Below, in pieces: positions 1 through 8,459 of a stretch of 22,927 nt of DNA. Within the stretch, counting starts at the first letter, position 1, and each line of letters starts with the position of its first letter. A program made the translations under genes and the position numbers. The notes beneath the pieces were generated by a model. The model did not search any database, had not been told where the DNA came from, and saw nothing but the letters and a program-made list of their open reading frames with translations. Source of the DNA: a virus; the IMG/VR virus record IMGVR_UViG_3300049181_000050, positions 1-22,927 of that record; one strand, written 5' to 3'.

Positions 1-1200
1 ACCCACGCCATCGCCCGCACCAGATGATCCGCCCGAACCACCGTTCCCGCCAATGAAAATACGAACGGAGCCGATCACATCGAAAAGATGTGTAACAAGT
101 CTGCGCATATCGACAAAAGGCGTGGCGGGCGTCGAGGCGGCGCGGGAAGCCCCGCCAGCAGTTCCGCCCACAGCCCCGCCAGCGCCGCTTGCGCCACCGG
201 CAATGCCCAGCCCGTAAGACGCAGTAATTGCGACACCGCCTTGAGCGCCTGCCCCTGTGGTGCCTGCCGCGCCTGCCGCGCCACTCAATGCGGTGCCGAG
301 AGTGGCGTTGTTGTAGATAAGACTGTTGCCCCCCGATCCGCCTAGAAGCGCAAAGCCGTTGTTCCCGTTGCGAGACGCGCCATTCCCATCGACATAGATC
401 GCACCCGCTGGAGCGCTCGAAATGTCCAACGTGCCAGCGACAAACACGCGGAAGTTGGCAGTGTTGAGCTTGCCCGTCCCGTTGATCGTCAGGTTGTTGT
501 AATACATGTCGCGGGTGATCGTGGTCGTGCCGCTGCTGATCGTCACATTGCCATCAGAGCCGTCACCGAAATACACGAGGTCGTCAGCAGAAGAACCGCC
601 CCCACCGCCACCACCGGGAATGTCAATTGTTGCCTCGCCGCCGCCCGCATCCGTCACCGTGACGCCAGCGCCAGTGAAGTTGAGGGTAGTGGCCGTCGCA
701 ACAACAGAAGCGCCTTCATCCTCGACAGCGATGGAGCCGCCGCCGCCAGTGGCCTCAATCGTGATGGTGTCAGCGCCGTCATCCGGCGTGATCGTGATGC
801 CAGTGCCCGCCACAAGCGTCGCGCCAACAACGTCGCGCACCTGTTCATCAGTGTAACCGCCGATGGCAGACCATGCCGCGCCGTCATAAGAAATCGGCTC
901 GTTGGCGTCTGCAACATACCCGGCCATGCCCTCGGTCGGCGTCAGGAACACCCAAGCCGTGTTGATGCGCTGCGCGATCTTGCCATCTTGTCCGCCCCAA
1001 TCGGTGCCGGTTGCCGACGCGGGCAGCAGGTAGCAATCGCCATCCGCAGGCGATCCGGGCTGCGCGGTGGTGGTGCGCGACTTGAACAGGAACCAGTTGG
1101 CCCCCTGTTCCAACAGACGGTTCGCCTCGTTGACAATTTCCTCTTTGCCCGCAGTCGAAGGCCCCGCAATTTCGGGCAAGGCGTGGATTGGTGATGCCAT
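1..1200 (-). CDS. Tail fibre protein with N-terminal DUF2793 domain (3' end outside the window)
   Basis: The frame opens at an ATG at 1200 and stays open for 400 codons to the left edge, so the C-terminus is missing. AGGA lies 7 nt before the ATG, overlapping the TAG stop of the upstream tail tip gene. Residues about 7-111 match the DUF2793 pattern: LPEIAGPSTAGKE, then an Asn-containing helix, SPADGDCYLLP, and a Trp-rich stretch with WVFLTPTEGMAGYV. DUF2793 is typical of alphaproteobacterial phage tail fibres. Two short beta-type linker units follow: GTGITITPDDGADTITI near residue 132 and FTGAGVTVTDAGGGEATIDI near 175. From about residue 270 the chain becomes very rich in Gly, Ala, Ser and Asn. 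I infer attachment at the tail tip, receptor binding by the distal part, and a trimeric fibre. GC content looks lower than in the head genes, as often seen for host-range genes. Confidence 0.85.
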   Translation of the reverse strand, partial: MASPIHALPEIAGPSTAGKEEIVNEANRLLEQGANWFLFKSRTTTAQPGSPADGDCYLLPASATGTDWGGQDGKIAQRINTAWVFLTPTEGMAGYVADANEPISYDGAAWSAIGGYTDEQVRDVVGATLVAGTGITITPDDGADTITIEATGGGGSIAVEDEGASVVATATTLNFTGAGVTVTDAGGGEATIDIPGGGGGGGSSADDLVYFGDGSDGNVTISSGTTTITRDMYYNNLTINGTGKLNTANFRVFVAGTLDISSAPAGAIYVDGNGASRNGNNGFALLGGSGGNSLIYNNATLGTALSGAAGAAGTTGAGAQGGVAITASYGLGIAGGASGAGGAVGGTAGGASRAASTPATPFVDMRRLVTHLFDVIGSVRIFIGGNGGSGGSSGAGDGVG

Positions 1201-1209
1201 GTGTCGTTC

Positions 1210-4200
1210 CTATGCTGTCCCGCTGGCGGCGAAGCCGCGGCCCACGGTTGCGCTCATCTGATAGATTGCGAACTCAAGATCGCCCGCCGCCACCGGCCCG
1301 CCGACATCGGTGGTCTGCGCGGCTGATGTCCAAGTGTAGGTTTCGCTGGTCGCGGTCTTGGTGACGCTGTCCACGCCGTCACCCAGCACCAGCTCGTAAG
1401 CCTCGCTCGCCTCGCCCAAGGGCACTTCAAGCGACCCCCAGCCTGCGCCGATGCGGGTGCGGCGGTTCCACGCGAACACCCAATCGCCGTTCGACAGCAG
1501 GCTGGCAGTGACGTTGACGGGCGCATAAGGCTTCAGGCTCGCTCCGTTCAGCGCCACCGTTTCGATAAAGCCATCGCCGCGCCCGAACGTCACAGATTGG
1601 AAGCGCGAGGTGGTGCCCACATCGGCGATTTCATATTGCTGTGCCTCGGCCCCTGCGATCACCAGCACGCTTTCGCCTGCCGAGTGCCCGCTGACTGCGA
1701 ACTCGGTGCCGCGCCGCCCGCGCTTGAAGCCCGACAAGTTATAGCTGCCATCGCCCTGAAGCGTGGCTGTGGCGAATTGCACCAGCTCGCCGCCGACCAG
1801 AAGCAGGTTCAGGCGCGGGTCGGCGTCAATCGCATCCTCGGCCGCGCTGGAAAGCGTGCCGTAATTCATCGCCACGTTGAGCACATTGCCGCGATCCCAC
1901 ACGGTCGGTGCGGCATCGCCCAGCGCATTAGTGGTGCGCCCCCAACTGGCGGCAGCGGTCGCACCGAAGCTGGCGAAATCCTCGTCGAACTCGCCATCAC
2001 CGCCCGCGCTGCTGTCGCGGTAGATGATCGCCCCGCCCCATGCGCCCGAACCGAACGGCGCGGCAGCGGCATAGGCGACCGGCAAGCTACCGTCATCCGC
2101 ATCGCTGACCAGCGGGATGTCTGCCACGAAGCCCTTTGTCGGGATGGGAAAGGCGATCACGCTCGGCAGGTGGCCGTCAGCCCCAGCACCCGCCGCGTCG
2201 TCAAGTTCTGCCAGCGCGGGGGCGTCATAGACCCAGGAGGTCGAAATCGTGCCGTCAGCGCGGATCACCATGTTGGTCAGGCGCGCATCCCATTGCTCAC
2301 CATCCAGCATCAGGGCGCGGACATCGCCGGGGGTGAGGCCGAGTTGCTGGCGGGTCAGCACCAGATCGGCGGTGCGGCTGCTGTTCCAGATGCGCGCGAA
2401 GTGCCGGTCGGCCAGCGCGCGAGCATCATCGGGCGCGAGCGCCAGCGTGCCCATGTCAATCGTGCCCTCGCCGCGCGAACCGGTGGCATCAAGCGGGCGG
2501 TCGGAGCGCACATTGTTCGGCTGCTGCTCGGCTTCCAGATCGGCAAAGGCGATGGTCAGCGAGCGGGGCAGTTCCGTGCCCTGCCGCACCTTGACCGTGA
2601 AGCGGTCGCTGTCCGGCACAAACCACGGCGTTGCCAGAGTGCCGCCCGATACGCCCGTGCGGCGGATGCCATTCACGCTGAAGTCAACCGTGGCAATGTC
2701 GCTGTCATAGACATCCAGCAGCGGTTCGATCATCTGCGACGCCCCGCCGCGAACCGCCGACCAGCCCGCCACGATTTGGTTGAGCGCGTCGAAATCGTAT
2801 TCGGTTACGCCCACCTGTTCGGCCAGATCATCAAGGATGCTGCCGAGCGTCACGCCTTCGCCGCTGATGCGATCAAGGTAGCGCCACGCGATTTCTTTGG
2901 CCAACCCGGGCGCGGTGATGATGGCATTGTTCAGCGGGTCATAGATTGCCGCGTCGCTGTCTGAAATATCCCAATCGGTCAGGTCAACCGTCCGGATAGT
3001 CGAAAGGTCTGACAGGCTGATTTCGCGCGCGACATTTGCGCCGCCCAACCAGATTGAAGTGGCCCCCGGCTTCAGGCTGGCGAACTGCTGGCGCGTATTA
3101 AAAACGTCCATCGTGACACTGACGGTCTGCACAATTGAGCCATCTGCGGGGTCAATATGGTGGAGCTTGCCCCCCGAGCCAGTCGGAGACGCCAGCACAA
3201 AATAGCCCGTCGCCGGATCAACGCAGGCCGCCACCGGGTTCAACAGGCCAACGCTATCCGCCAAGCCGCTCACCGCAAAGAACGGGGGGTAAGGCGAGGC
3301 GATGGTGACAAGACGGTAGAAATAGACGGTGTCGGTCGCAACCCCACCGCCTGCCGACCAGATATTGCCATCCAGATCAACGAAGTGAAATTCGGGTGCC
3401 CAATCAAACCCGGTCAGCGCGTTCATGTCGGCAGCAGTGCCGTCAATATAGAAGGGGCGAAGAAACGAGTGGGGGATGGTGGCCCAATGCTCCACGCCGT
3501 TGCCATCCGCTAGGACTTGAACCCATTCCTGCTGATCGCCGTCCAGATCGGCGAATGCCTCACCTCCGCTGCCATCGGCACCGACCACATAAATGATGTC
3601 CCTGGTGTCGCTGATAACCAGCATCCGGCCATCGCTGAAAACGCCAAAGCTGGGCTGGATTGAGGGCGTGAAGGGGAAGGTTCCGAAGCTGATCCGGGTG
3701 CGCGACGGGACATCCCAAACCTCGTAGTCCTGAACACCCCACACCAGTCGCGTGAAATCCGGCGAGAAGCTGAAGCCGAAAAGGCTGTTCGGCTGATCGG
3801 CGATGGTGACGAATTCTTCGTAAGGCAGAATTGCCGTGCTGCCGCTCGCCACCTCAATGCTCATTTGCGGAATGCGGTTGCCAAATTTCTCCAGCGGGAT
3901 GTCCTTGAACATCACGTAGGCGGTGCCGCGATAGGCGGGGCACGATCCGACGCCCGATTGCGATTCGACCGTCGCCTTCATGCGCGGGTCTGCGTCCTGC
4001 GTCTCGCTGCCGGGATACACCGTGATGATGTCATTACCTGCCGTGCCCGGACGGGCATCGCCAAAGCCGAACGGCATCAGCGGCCCCGCGCCGGTGGCGT
4101 CATAGATCAGGTGCGTGTCGGCCCAGATGCGCGTCACCGCGTCAATCTCATGCCCCGCAACCGCAACCGCCCATGTGCCAAAATAGGTGTAATCGTTGAA

Positions 4201-4437
4201 CTTGCCGCCCTTCGTCTTGCGGCGGCGGCGCACTTCGGTCAGCTCCTCGGCCCAGAAGATGTTGCCCTGAATGCGCCGCGTGCCCCACACCAGCGGCAAG
4301 GGCGCGTTGTAATCGCCTTGGGTGAACTTCAGGTCATCGAGGCGCTGGCCTTCGATTTTGCGCGACATGGTGACAGCCATCTGCGCGGCCTGCATGGCAA
4401 CGGCGATGGCGGCTTTGGCGACGAGGTTAAGAGGCAT
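1210..4437 (-). CDS. GTA gp15-like / host-specificity tail tip protein with a beta-propeller-like insert
   Basis: This 1075-residue protein is probably the large baseplate or tail tip component, equivalent in position to lambda J or GTA gp15. I chose the ATG at 4437 because it overlaps the upstream stop as TGATG and has GGAG 6 nt before it; ATG 4449 and TTG 4453-4455 are in-frame alternatives with weaker context. The N-terminus has an Ala-rich helix followed by LPLVWGTRRIQGNIFWAEEL and GTWAVAVAGHEIDAVTRIWAD, which is the usual opening of this tail family. Residues about 210-512 look like a beta-propeller inserted into the tail fold. The tail part resumes with ISGEGVTLGSILDDLAEQVG. The C-terminal part carries LSGFKRGRRGTE followed by SGHSAGESVLVI, a signature I associate with GTA and phage baseplate proteins, and then a fibronectin-III-like segment. 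It follows the hydrolase gene and precedes the fibre, as in GTA-like clusters. Confidence 0.85.
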   Translation of the reverse strand: MPLNLVAKAAIAVAMQAAQMAVTMSRKIEGQRLDDLKFTQGDYNAPLPLVWGTRRIQGNIFWAEELTEVRRRRKTKGGKFNDYTYFGTWAVAVAGHEIDAVTRIWADTHLIYDATGAGPLMPFGFGDARPGTAGNDIITVYPGSETQDADPRMKATVESQSGVGSCPAYRGTAYVMFKDIPLEKFGNRIPQMSIEVASGSTAILPYEEFVTIADQPNSLFGFSFSPDFTRLVWGVQDYEVWDVPSRTRISFGTFPFTPSIQPSFGVFSDGRMLVISDTRDIIYVVGADGSGGEAFADLDGDQQEWVQVLADGNGVEHWATIPHSFLRPFYIDGTAADMNALTGFDWAPEFHFVDLDGNIWSAGGGVATDTVYFYRLVTIASPYPPFFAVSGLADSVGLLNPVAACVDPATGYFVLASPTGSGGKLHHIDPADGSIVQTVSVTMDVFNTRQQFASLKPGATSIWLGGANVAREISLSDLSTIRTVDLTDWDISDSDAAIYDPLNNAIITAPGLAKEIAWRYLDRISGEGVTLGSILDDLAEQVGVTEYDFDALNQIVAGWSAVRGGASQMIEPLLDVYDSDIATVDFSVNGIRRTGVSGGTLATPWFVPDSDRFTVKVRQGTELPRSLTIAFADLEAEQQPNNVRSDRPLDATGSRGEGTIDMGTLALAPDDARALADRHFARIWNSSRTADLVLTRQQLGLTPGDVRALMLDGEQWDARLTNMVIRADGTISTSWVYDAPALAELDDAAGAGADGHLPSVIAFPIPTKGFVADIPLVSDADDGSLPVAYAAAAPFGSGAWGGAIIYRDSSAGGDGEFDEDFASFGATAAASWGRTTNALGDAAPTVWDRGNVLNVAMNYGTLSSAAEDAIDADPRLNLLLVGGELVQFATATLQGDGSYNLSGFKRGRRGTEFAVSGHSAGESVLVIAGAEAQQYEIADVGTTSRFQSVTFGRGDGFIETVALNGASLKPYAPVNVTASLLSNGDWVFAWNRRTRIGAGWGSLEVPLGEASEAYELVLGDGVDSVTKTATSETYTWTSAAQTTDVGGPVAAGDLEFAIYQMSATVGRGFAASGTA

Positions 4438-4856
4438 CAGTCTCTCCATCGCCAAATGGAATGGATGCGGTGCGGCAGGATCGTCACCGGGCGCACGCGC
4501 ATCGCGCCAACCGGCAAGGCTTCGATGGCGCGGTGCGGGTCGCCTGCAAGCGGCGCAGCGATGGCCAGATGCACCGGCTTGCCGTTCAGGTTGACCAACA
4601 GGATGTCGCCCGCCTCGCGTTCGCGCACGCGGTCAAACAGGCGCGCAAGGCCGGAGATCAGTTGCGGCCCGAACCCGCTTTCGGGATAGTCGCTCACCAG
4701 AGCCTCGAAGCTTACCGCCTCGGCACGCCCAGCATCTCGCGCCACGCCCGCCACAAGCCCCTTGCAATCACAGCCGACGCCTTTGACGCTCGCCTGCCAG
4801 TGAAACGGCGTGTCGATCCACGCTTCGGCGGTGGAGGCAATCTGCGCGCCGGTCAT
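4437..4856 (-). CDS. NlpC/P60-family cell wall hydrolase (GTA gp14-like)
   Basis: This 139-residue protein has the order of an NlpC/P60 cysteine peptidase. TPFHWQASVKGVGCDCKGLV places the catalytic Cys at residue 31 (the second Cys of GCDC), and GKPVHLAIA supplies a His near residue 96. Phage members of this family sit in the tail tip and cut peptidoglycan peptide cross-links during DNA entry. The ATG overlaps the DUF2163 stop as ATGA (4853-4856), and its own stop overlaps the next start as TGATG, so it lies inside a tightly coupled tail tip operon: DUF2460, DUF2163, NlpC, gp15-like. The same order is known from the Rhodobacter capsulatus GTA. In the common NlpC pattern a Ser follows the catalytic Cys; here it is Lys (DCKGL). 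I do not take this as inactivating. Confidence 0.88.
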   Translation of the reverse strand: MTGAQIASTAEAWIDTPFHWQASVKGVGCDCKGLVAGVARDAGRAEAVSFEALVSDYPESGFGPQLISGLARLFDRVREREAGDILLVNLNGKPVHLAIAAPLAGDPHRAIEALPVGAMRVRPVTILPHRIHSIWRWRD

Positions 4857-5749
4857 GCGGTCGGGTTTGGATAGCGCAGCGCCTGATCGCTGCCGGGAAC
4901 GTCAGGGAAGCCGCGAAAGTTGGCGATGTTGGCGAAGGTCATGCACGCGGCGCGCGTCTTGCTGGTGCGAGTAGCGGGATCAAAACAGCCCTGCCGCAGG
5001 GTCAGCGTGGCGCCGACTTCGGGCAGCTCGGCCAGCGGCATGAACAGGACAATGACGCCGGCAGCGGAGAAGCTGCGGATCTCGACCGGCCGCGTCCCGG
5101 CCAGCGCCCCAGAGGTGAAGGCGGCCGTGCCGCGGTTGAAGAAATCGTCCACGAAGCTGCTGATGAAGCTGACGGTGAAGCTGCGTTCATCGGTCACGCT
5201 GGTGACGGTCGCGACCTCTGTGACAGGGGTGGCACCGCAGCGCGCATCGCCAAAATCGGCATCGCAGTAGGCCGTAATGATCCGGCCGACCTCTTGCTCG
5301 AACCGGCTGATGTCTGATCGGATGGTCAACTTGAACCGGCCGCCCGCCACTTCGCCGCGCGCGACAAAGCCCTGCATCAGCCGGATCGGGCCGCTGGCAA
5401 GGCTTGCCCAGTCGACCATGAATATACGGGCGCGCGCACCATCGAAACGCCCGCCGATCACGGCGGCGCGGGTGACGTGCCAGGGCTGGGTGGCGGCATC
5501 CACCACCGGACCACTGATCTCGATCTCGTCAGCCTCGAAGCCGGTCGACAGCGACAGGTCGGACGGCAGAATTCCGGTGTCGGGATAGAAGGTCGCCGCT
5601 CCGTCGCCGAGATCCACGCTGAGCGCGCGATCGTGATCGGTGAAGGCGAGGGTGGTGCCGTCGGCCAGATCGAGGCGCAGCATCGCCGCAAGCGTCAGCG
5701 TGCGCTTGCCGAGCGCCGTCACCATGCCGGCGGAAAGCGTGCGGCTCAC
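4853..5749 (-). CDS. DUF2163 tail hub protein (GTA gp13-like, lambda gpL-like role)
   Basis: The 298-residue product fits DUF2163 (phage_BR0599 family), including the N-terminal LRLDLADGTTLAFTDHDR and a C-terminal motif ACMTFANIANFRGFPDVPG. These proteins form the hub between tail tube and baseplate. Four Cys occur at residues 162, 171, 255 and 269, in AYCDADFGDARCG, RQGCFD and ACMTF. The arrangement recalls lambda gpL, whose C-terminal domain binds an iron-sulfur cluster, so a metal site is plausible here. The start is GTG (complement of 5747-5749) and overlaps the upstream stop as GTGA, which suggests coupled translation. Ribosome-binding sequence is weak. The stop overlaps the NlpC/P60 start. 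Family assignment is strong; the metal site is inference. Confidence 0.88.
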   Translation of the reverse strand: MSRTLSAGMVTALGKRTLTLAAMLRLDLADGTTLAFTDHDRALSVDLGDGAATFYPDTGILPSDLSLSTGFEADEIEISGPVVDAATQPWHVTRAAVIGGRFDGARARIFMVDWASLASGPIRLMQGFVARGEVAGGRFKLTIRSDISRFEQEVGRIITAYCDADFGDARCGATPVTEVATVTSVTDERSFTVSFISSFVDDFFNRGTAAFTSGALAGTRPVEIRSFSAAGVIVLFMPLAELPEVGATLTLRQGCFDPATRTSKTRAACMTFANIANFRGFPDVPGSDQALRYPNPTA

Positions 5750-6105
5750 GCCCGCACCTCTTTCAGGCGCAGCGAGACGATCTGGTCGAGATGCGTGGCC
5801 GGCGCTTCGATATCGAGCGGGCTGTCGAACCTCACGTCGACGAAGCTGCCGTCGGTCCAGTCCTTGAACCTGAAGGAATACAGCCCGCCCAGCGATTGCG
5901 CGAACAGGTCGATCACCGCTTGATGATCCGCCCCGTCGCGCAGGCTGATCGGATAGCTGACCTCGAACACGCGCAGCGGGGTCGACCAGCGGGCGTTGCG
6001 AACCTCGAAGCCGCCGTCGGTGGTGACCACCTCGGTCGAATAGTCGAGCGTCCGGCGCGCGCCCAGTTCGACGCCTTCGGGCAGGGTGAGAGCGAGATCG
6101 GCCAT
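5746..6105 (-). CDS. DUF2460-like distal tail protein, short form
   Basis: This 119-residue protein carries the core of DUF2460 (TIGR02217, GTA gp12): GGFEVRNARWSTPLRVFEV, then a helix with a GLYSFRFKDWTDGSF strand. DUF2460 proteins are distal tail proteins that cap the tube beyond the tape measure. Known members are generally around 200 residues, and here the half after the DW motif is largely missing, so this is a compact version closer in size to lambda gpM. The ATG at 6105 has AGGT 7-8 nt upstream and follows the tape measure stop by 4 nt. The stop overlaps the DUF2163 GTG as GTGA. I see no frameshifted remainder of the missing half, so I read it as intact rather than broken. Confidence 0.75.
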   Translation of the reverse strand: MADLALTLPEGVELGARRTLDYSTEVVTTDGGFEVRNARWSTPLRVFEVSYPISLRDGADHQAVIDLFAQSLGGLYSFRFKDWTDGSFVDVRFDSPLDIEAPATHLDQIVSLRLKEVRA

Positions 6106-6109
6106 TGTC

Positions 6110-8095
6110 TTACCTCGCGTTCAGCACATGACGCAGGCGGGTCGCCGCTTGTCCGGCAGCCTCGCGCCCGACCCGCTCGTTGGGCGCGCTGATGTTGATG
6201 GTGATTGGGCCACCGCCGCCGCCCATCATCCGCTGGGTGTTGGAATTGTCGAACACCCGCTCGCCGCCGCGGAAGTTGACCAGCTCCGGCCCGCGCTCGC
6301 CCACCATCGCAAGGCCGCGCGGCGCCGACAGCGTGCCGGTGGCAAAGCCCGGGATGCCAAGCGAAGTGCCCAGCGCTTTCCAAGCCATGTTGAACGCCAT
6401 GTCCGCCAGCTGGGCGAGGAGGTTGGACAGGGCATCGCCCAGTGACTGGGCACCCTGAAGGACGCCAGACAGCTGGAAGCCGAGTTCGTTGAACGCCGCG
6501 CCGCCCGCCAGCTTGAGCTCGGCGAACTTGTCGACTCCGCCTTGCAGCGCCTTGCCGAGTTCAATGCCGAGGTTGCGGGCGTGTTCGGCCACGCGCTCGA
6601 CCACGTCCGCCGCTTCGTTGCCTTGCGTCAGCCAGTCGCTGACGGTGGCATCCCCCAGCCCTTGCGTGCCGAGCCGGAACTGTGCTTCGCTTTCAAGCTC
6701 GGGCGAGATGATGCCCTGGTCGCGCGCCGACTGGAGCAACCCGCGCTCGCCCTGCAACTGCCGCAGCTTGGCAATCTGCGGGAACAGCCGGTCGAGCAGC
6801 GATTGCACATCGCTCGCCATGTCGCGGAACGCTTGCTTCGTGTCGGCAGTCGCCTTGCGCGCCGGATCCACCATCAGGGCATCGAGCCGGGCCATTTCGG
6901 CAGCAATGCCATCCACCATGTCGGGAACGTATGAGTTGCCGACCACGGCGTCGTACATGTCGAAGAAGAAGCCGGTAACGGCCTTGATCTTCCTGCCGAG
7001 GCGCTCAAATACCGCACCCAGCTTGTCGATTAGCCACGTTTTCACGCCCTGATAAACCCGCTGCACAATCTCGGTGATCTTGTCCCAGTTCTTCCACGCC
7101 AGATAGATCGCGCCCAGCACCAGGGCAAAGCCGAGGATGACGGGGTTGGTCATCAGCGCCAGCGCGGCCACGCGGATGATGGTGAAAGCGCTGGCAATGG
7201 CGGGGGCAATCGTGACCAGCGAACCGAGCGCGATCAGCACTGGGCCGAGAGCGGCGGCAACGCCAGCGAACACAAGGATGCCTTCCTGCACGGGCGCGGG
7301 CAGGCTGGTGAAAGCGGTGGCGAGCGACACGATCGCCGCCGTGATCGGCGGGATCAGCGGAAGAATGGCTTCGCCGATCTTGTCCATCGCCTGTCCGATC
7401 GCGACTTCAGCCTGTCGCCAGGGCGAGGCATCAGCCGCAGCCGCACCGGCCCCTTTGAACTGGCGCTCGACCTCGGCGAGGATCACGCCCTGCGCGCCGG
7501 CGGTATCGCCCACCGCCTGCATCGCGGCGATCTGCGCCTTCTGCTGTTCGGTGAATTGCACGCCGACGCGGGTGAGGGCGGTGATGCCCTTGACCGGATC
7601 GTTCAGCGCCTTGCCCAGCATGATCGCGGCGGCCTGCGGCTCCCCGCCAAGGCGCGTCGCCATATCGATCGCCGCTTGCTGGGCGCGGTCGAATTCCTTC
7701 CCGGCGACGTTGCCGAAGGTCAGCAGCTGCGCGGTCACCTGCTTGAGGATGACCTCGGCATCGAACAGGCTGGTCATTTCCAGCTTGTCGGCCATCGCCG
7801 CCAGCTCGCCGGCCGTCTTGCCGCTGACATTGCCCATCGAGGCGAGCGCAGCGGAGACATCCGCCATCGCCTTTTCCTGCTCGATGAAACCCTTGACCGA
7901 AGCCGCACCCAGCGCGGCGAAGGGCGCAGTGATCCCGACGCTCAGCTTTGCGCCGAAATTCTGGATATCGCCCCCGAGCCGCTCGAAGCGCTTCACGCTC
8001 TTGCGCAACTCGCGTTCGGATTGTGTCAGGCCTGACTTGAACTCGCCGGAATCCAGCCCGAGCCGGATCAGAAGACTGCCGATCTTCGTCGCCAT
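6110..8095 (-). CDS. Tail tape measure protein
   Basis: This 661-residue protein follows the tail chaperone gene, the standard place for a tape measure. The N-terminus MATKIGSLLIRLGLDSGEFK and the following coiled-coil-like stretch RELRKSVKRFERLGGDIQNF are typical of the family. Residues about 70-215 are alpha-helical and Ala-rich. Residues about 248-335 hold several hydrophobic segments of membrane-segment length, as expected for a protein that may enter the membrane during DNA ejection. The C-terminus has FATGTLSAPRGLAMVGERGPELV and a Gly-rich turn, common to this class. By the general rule of about 0.15 nm of tail per residue the tail would be near 100 nm (inference). GGAGAGG lies 9 nt before the ATG. 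No peptidase or lysozyme insert is visible. Confidence 0.92.
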   Translation of the reverse strand: MATKIGSLLIRLGLDSGEFKSGLTQSERELRKSVKRFERLGGDIQNFGAKLSVGITAPFAALGAASVKGFIEQEKAMADVSAALASMGNVSGKTAGELAAMADKLEMTSLFDAEVILKQVTAQLLTFGNVAGKEFDRAQQAAIDMATRLGGEPQAAAIMLGKALNDPVKGITALTRVGVQFTEQQKAQIAAMQAVGDTAGAQGVILAEVERQFKGAGAAAADASPWRQAEVAIGQAMDKIGEAILPLIPPITAAIVSLATAFTSLPAPVQEGILVFAGVAAALGPVLIALGSLVTIAPAIASAFTIIRVAALALMTNPVILGFALVLGAIYLAWKNWDKITEIVQRVYQGVKTWLIDKLGAVFERLGRKIKAVTGFFFDMYDAVVGNSYVPDMVDGIAAEMARLDALMVDPARKATADTKQAFRDMASDVQSLLDRLFPQIAKLRQLQGERGLLQSARDQGIISPELESEAQFRLGTQGLGDATVSDWLTQGNEAADVVERVAEHARNLGIELGKALQGGVDKFAELKLAGGAAFNELGFQLSGVLQGAQSLGDALSNLLAQLADMAFNMAWKALGTSLGIPGFATGTLSAPRGLAMVGERGPELVNFRGGERVFDNSNTQRMMGGGGGPITINISAPNERVGREAAGQAATRLRHVLNAR

Positions 8096-8099
8096 TGCC

Positions 8100-8459
8100 T
8101 CAAGCCTCTCCGTAAGTGGTGGTCACGAGGCCGCGCGCGGCCATCGCATCGAGCCGCGCCCAGACTTCTTCGCGGGTGAGCGGGCGGGCATCGAACCCGG
8201 CGCGGAACTTGGCGAATGTTCTGATCTCCGGCTTGCGGAAATCGCTCGTCGCCAGGCGCGCCGAATAATAGGCTGTCAGCAGCGCCAGATCCCGCGCAGC
8301 CTTGGCCTCAGCTTCAAGCCGACGCTTCTGCGCCTGAATGATCGGGACAAAGGTTTCGACGCTCTCATCCCAGAACTGCGCGGGCGGCAGGCCGGCCTCG
8401 ACCCACCGCCCGAGCAGCGTCAGGGTGTCGGCTTCTTCGCCTCCTTCGGCGGCGGCGCG
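8100..8459 (-). CDS. -1 frameshift extension of the tail assembly chaperone (lambda GT-type)
   Basis: This reading frame encodes 119 codons (RAAAEGGEEADTLTLLGRW onward, ending YGEA) and stops 4 nt before the tape measure ATG. It has no ATG, GTG or TTG between the previous in-frame stop (complement of 8484-8486) and the middle of a conserved-looking helical region, so it cannot start in the usual way. It does look coding: charged amphipathic helices (VPIIQAQKRRLEAEAKAARD), an AYYSARLATSDFRKPEI stretch and GC-rich third positions. It is reached from the upstream gene by a -1 shift at GGGAAAC (8465-8459), giving a fusion of about 230 residues. In lambda and many siphophages the G and GT proteins are made this way from the gene before the tape measure. 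A less likely alternative is re-initiation at CTG 8423, which overlaps the frame-0 stop as CTGA. Confidence 0.82.
   Translation of the reverse strand, partial: RAAAEGGEEADTLTLLGRWVEAGLPPAQFWDESVETFVPIIQAQKRRLEAEAKAARDLALLTAYYSARLATSDFRKPEIRTFAKFRAGFDARPLTREEVWARLDAMAARGLVTTTYGEA

Noticed and set aside
1597-2964. Plus-strand 455-codon ORF opposite the tail tip protein
   Set aside because: Antisense frame with no recognisable motifs; the minus strand is a known tail protein.
8100-8423. Independent gene starting at CTG 8423
   Set aside because: The CTGA overlap and upstream AAGGAGG make it conceivable, but a perfect slippery heptamer lies just upstream and the G/GT precedent is strong; the SD spacing to CTG (about 16 nt) is too long.
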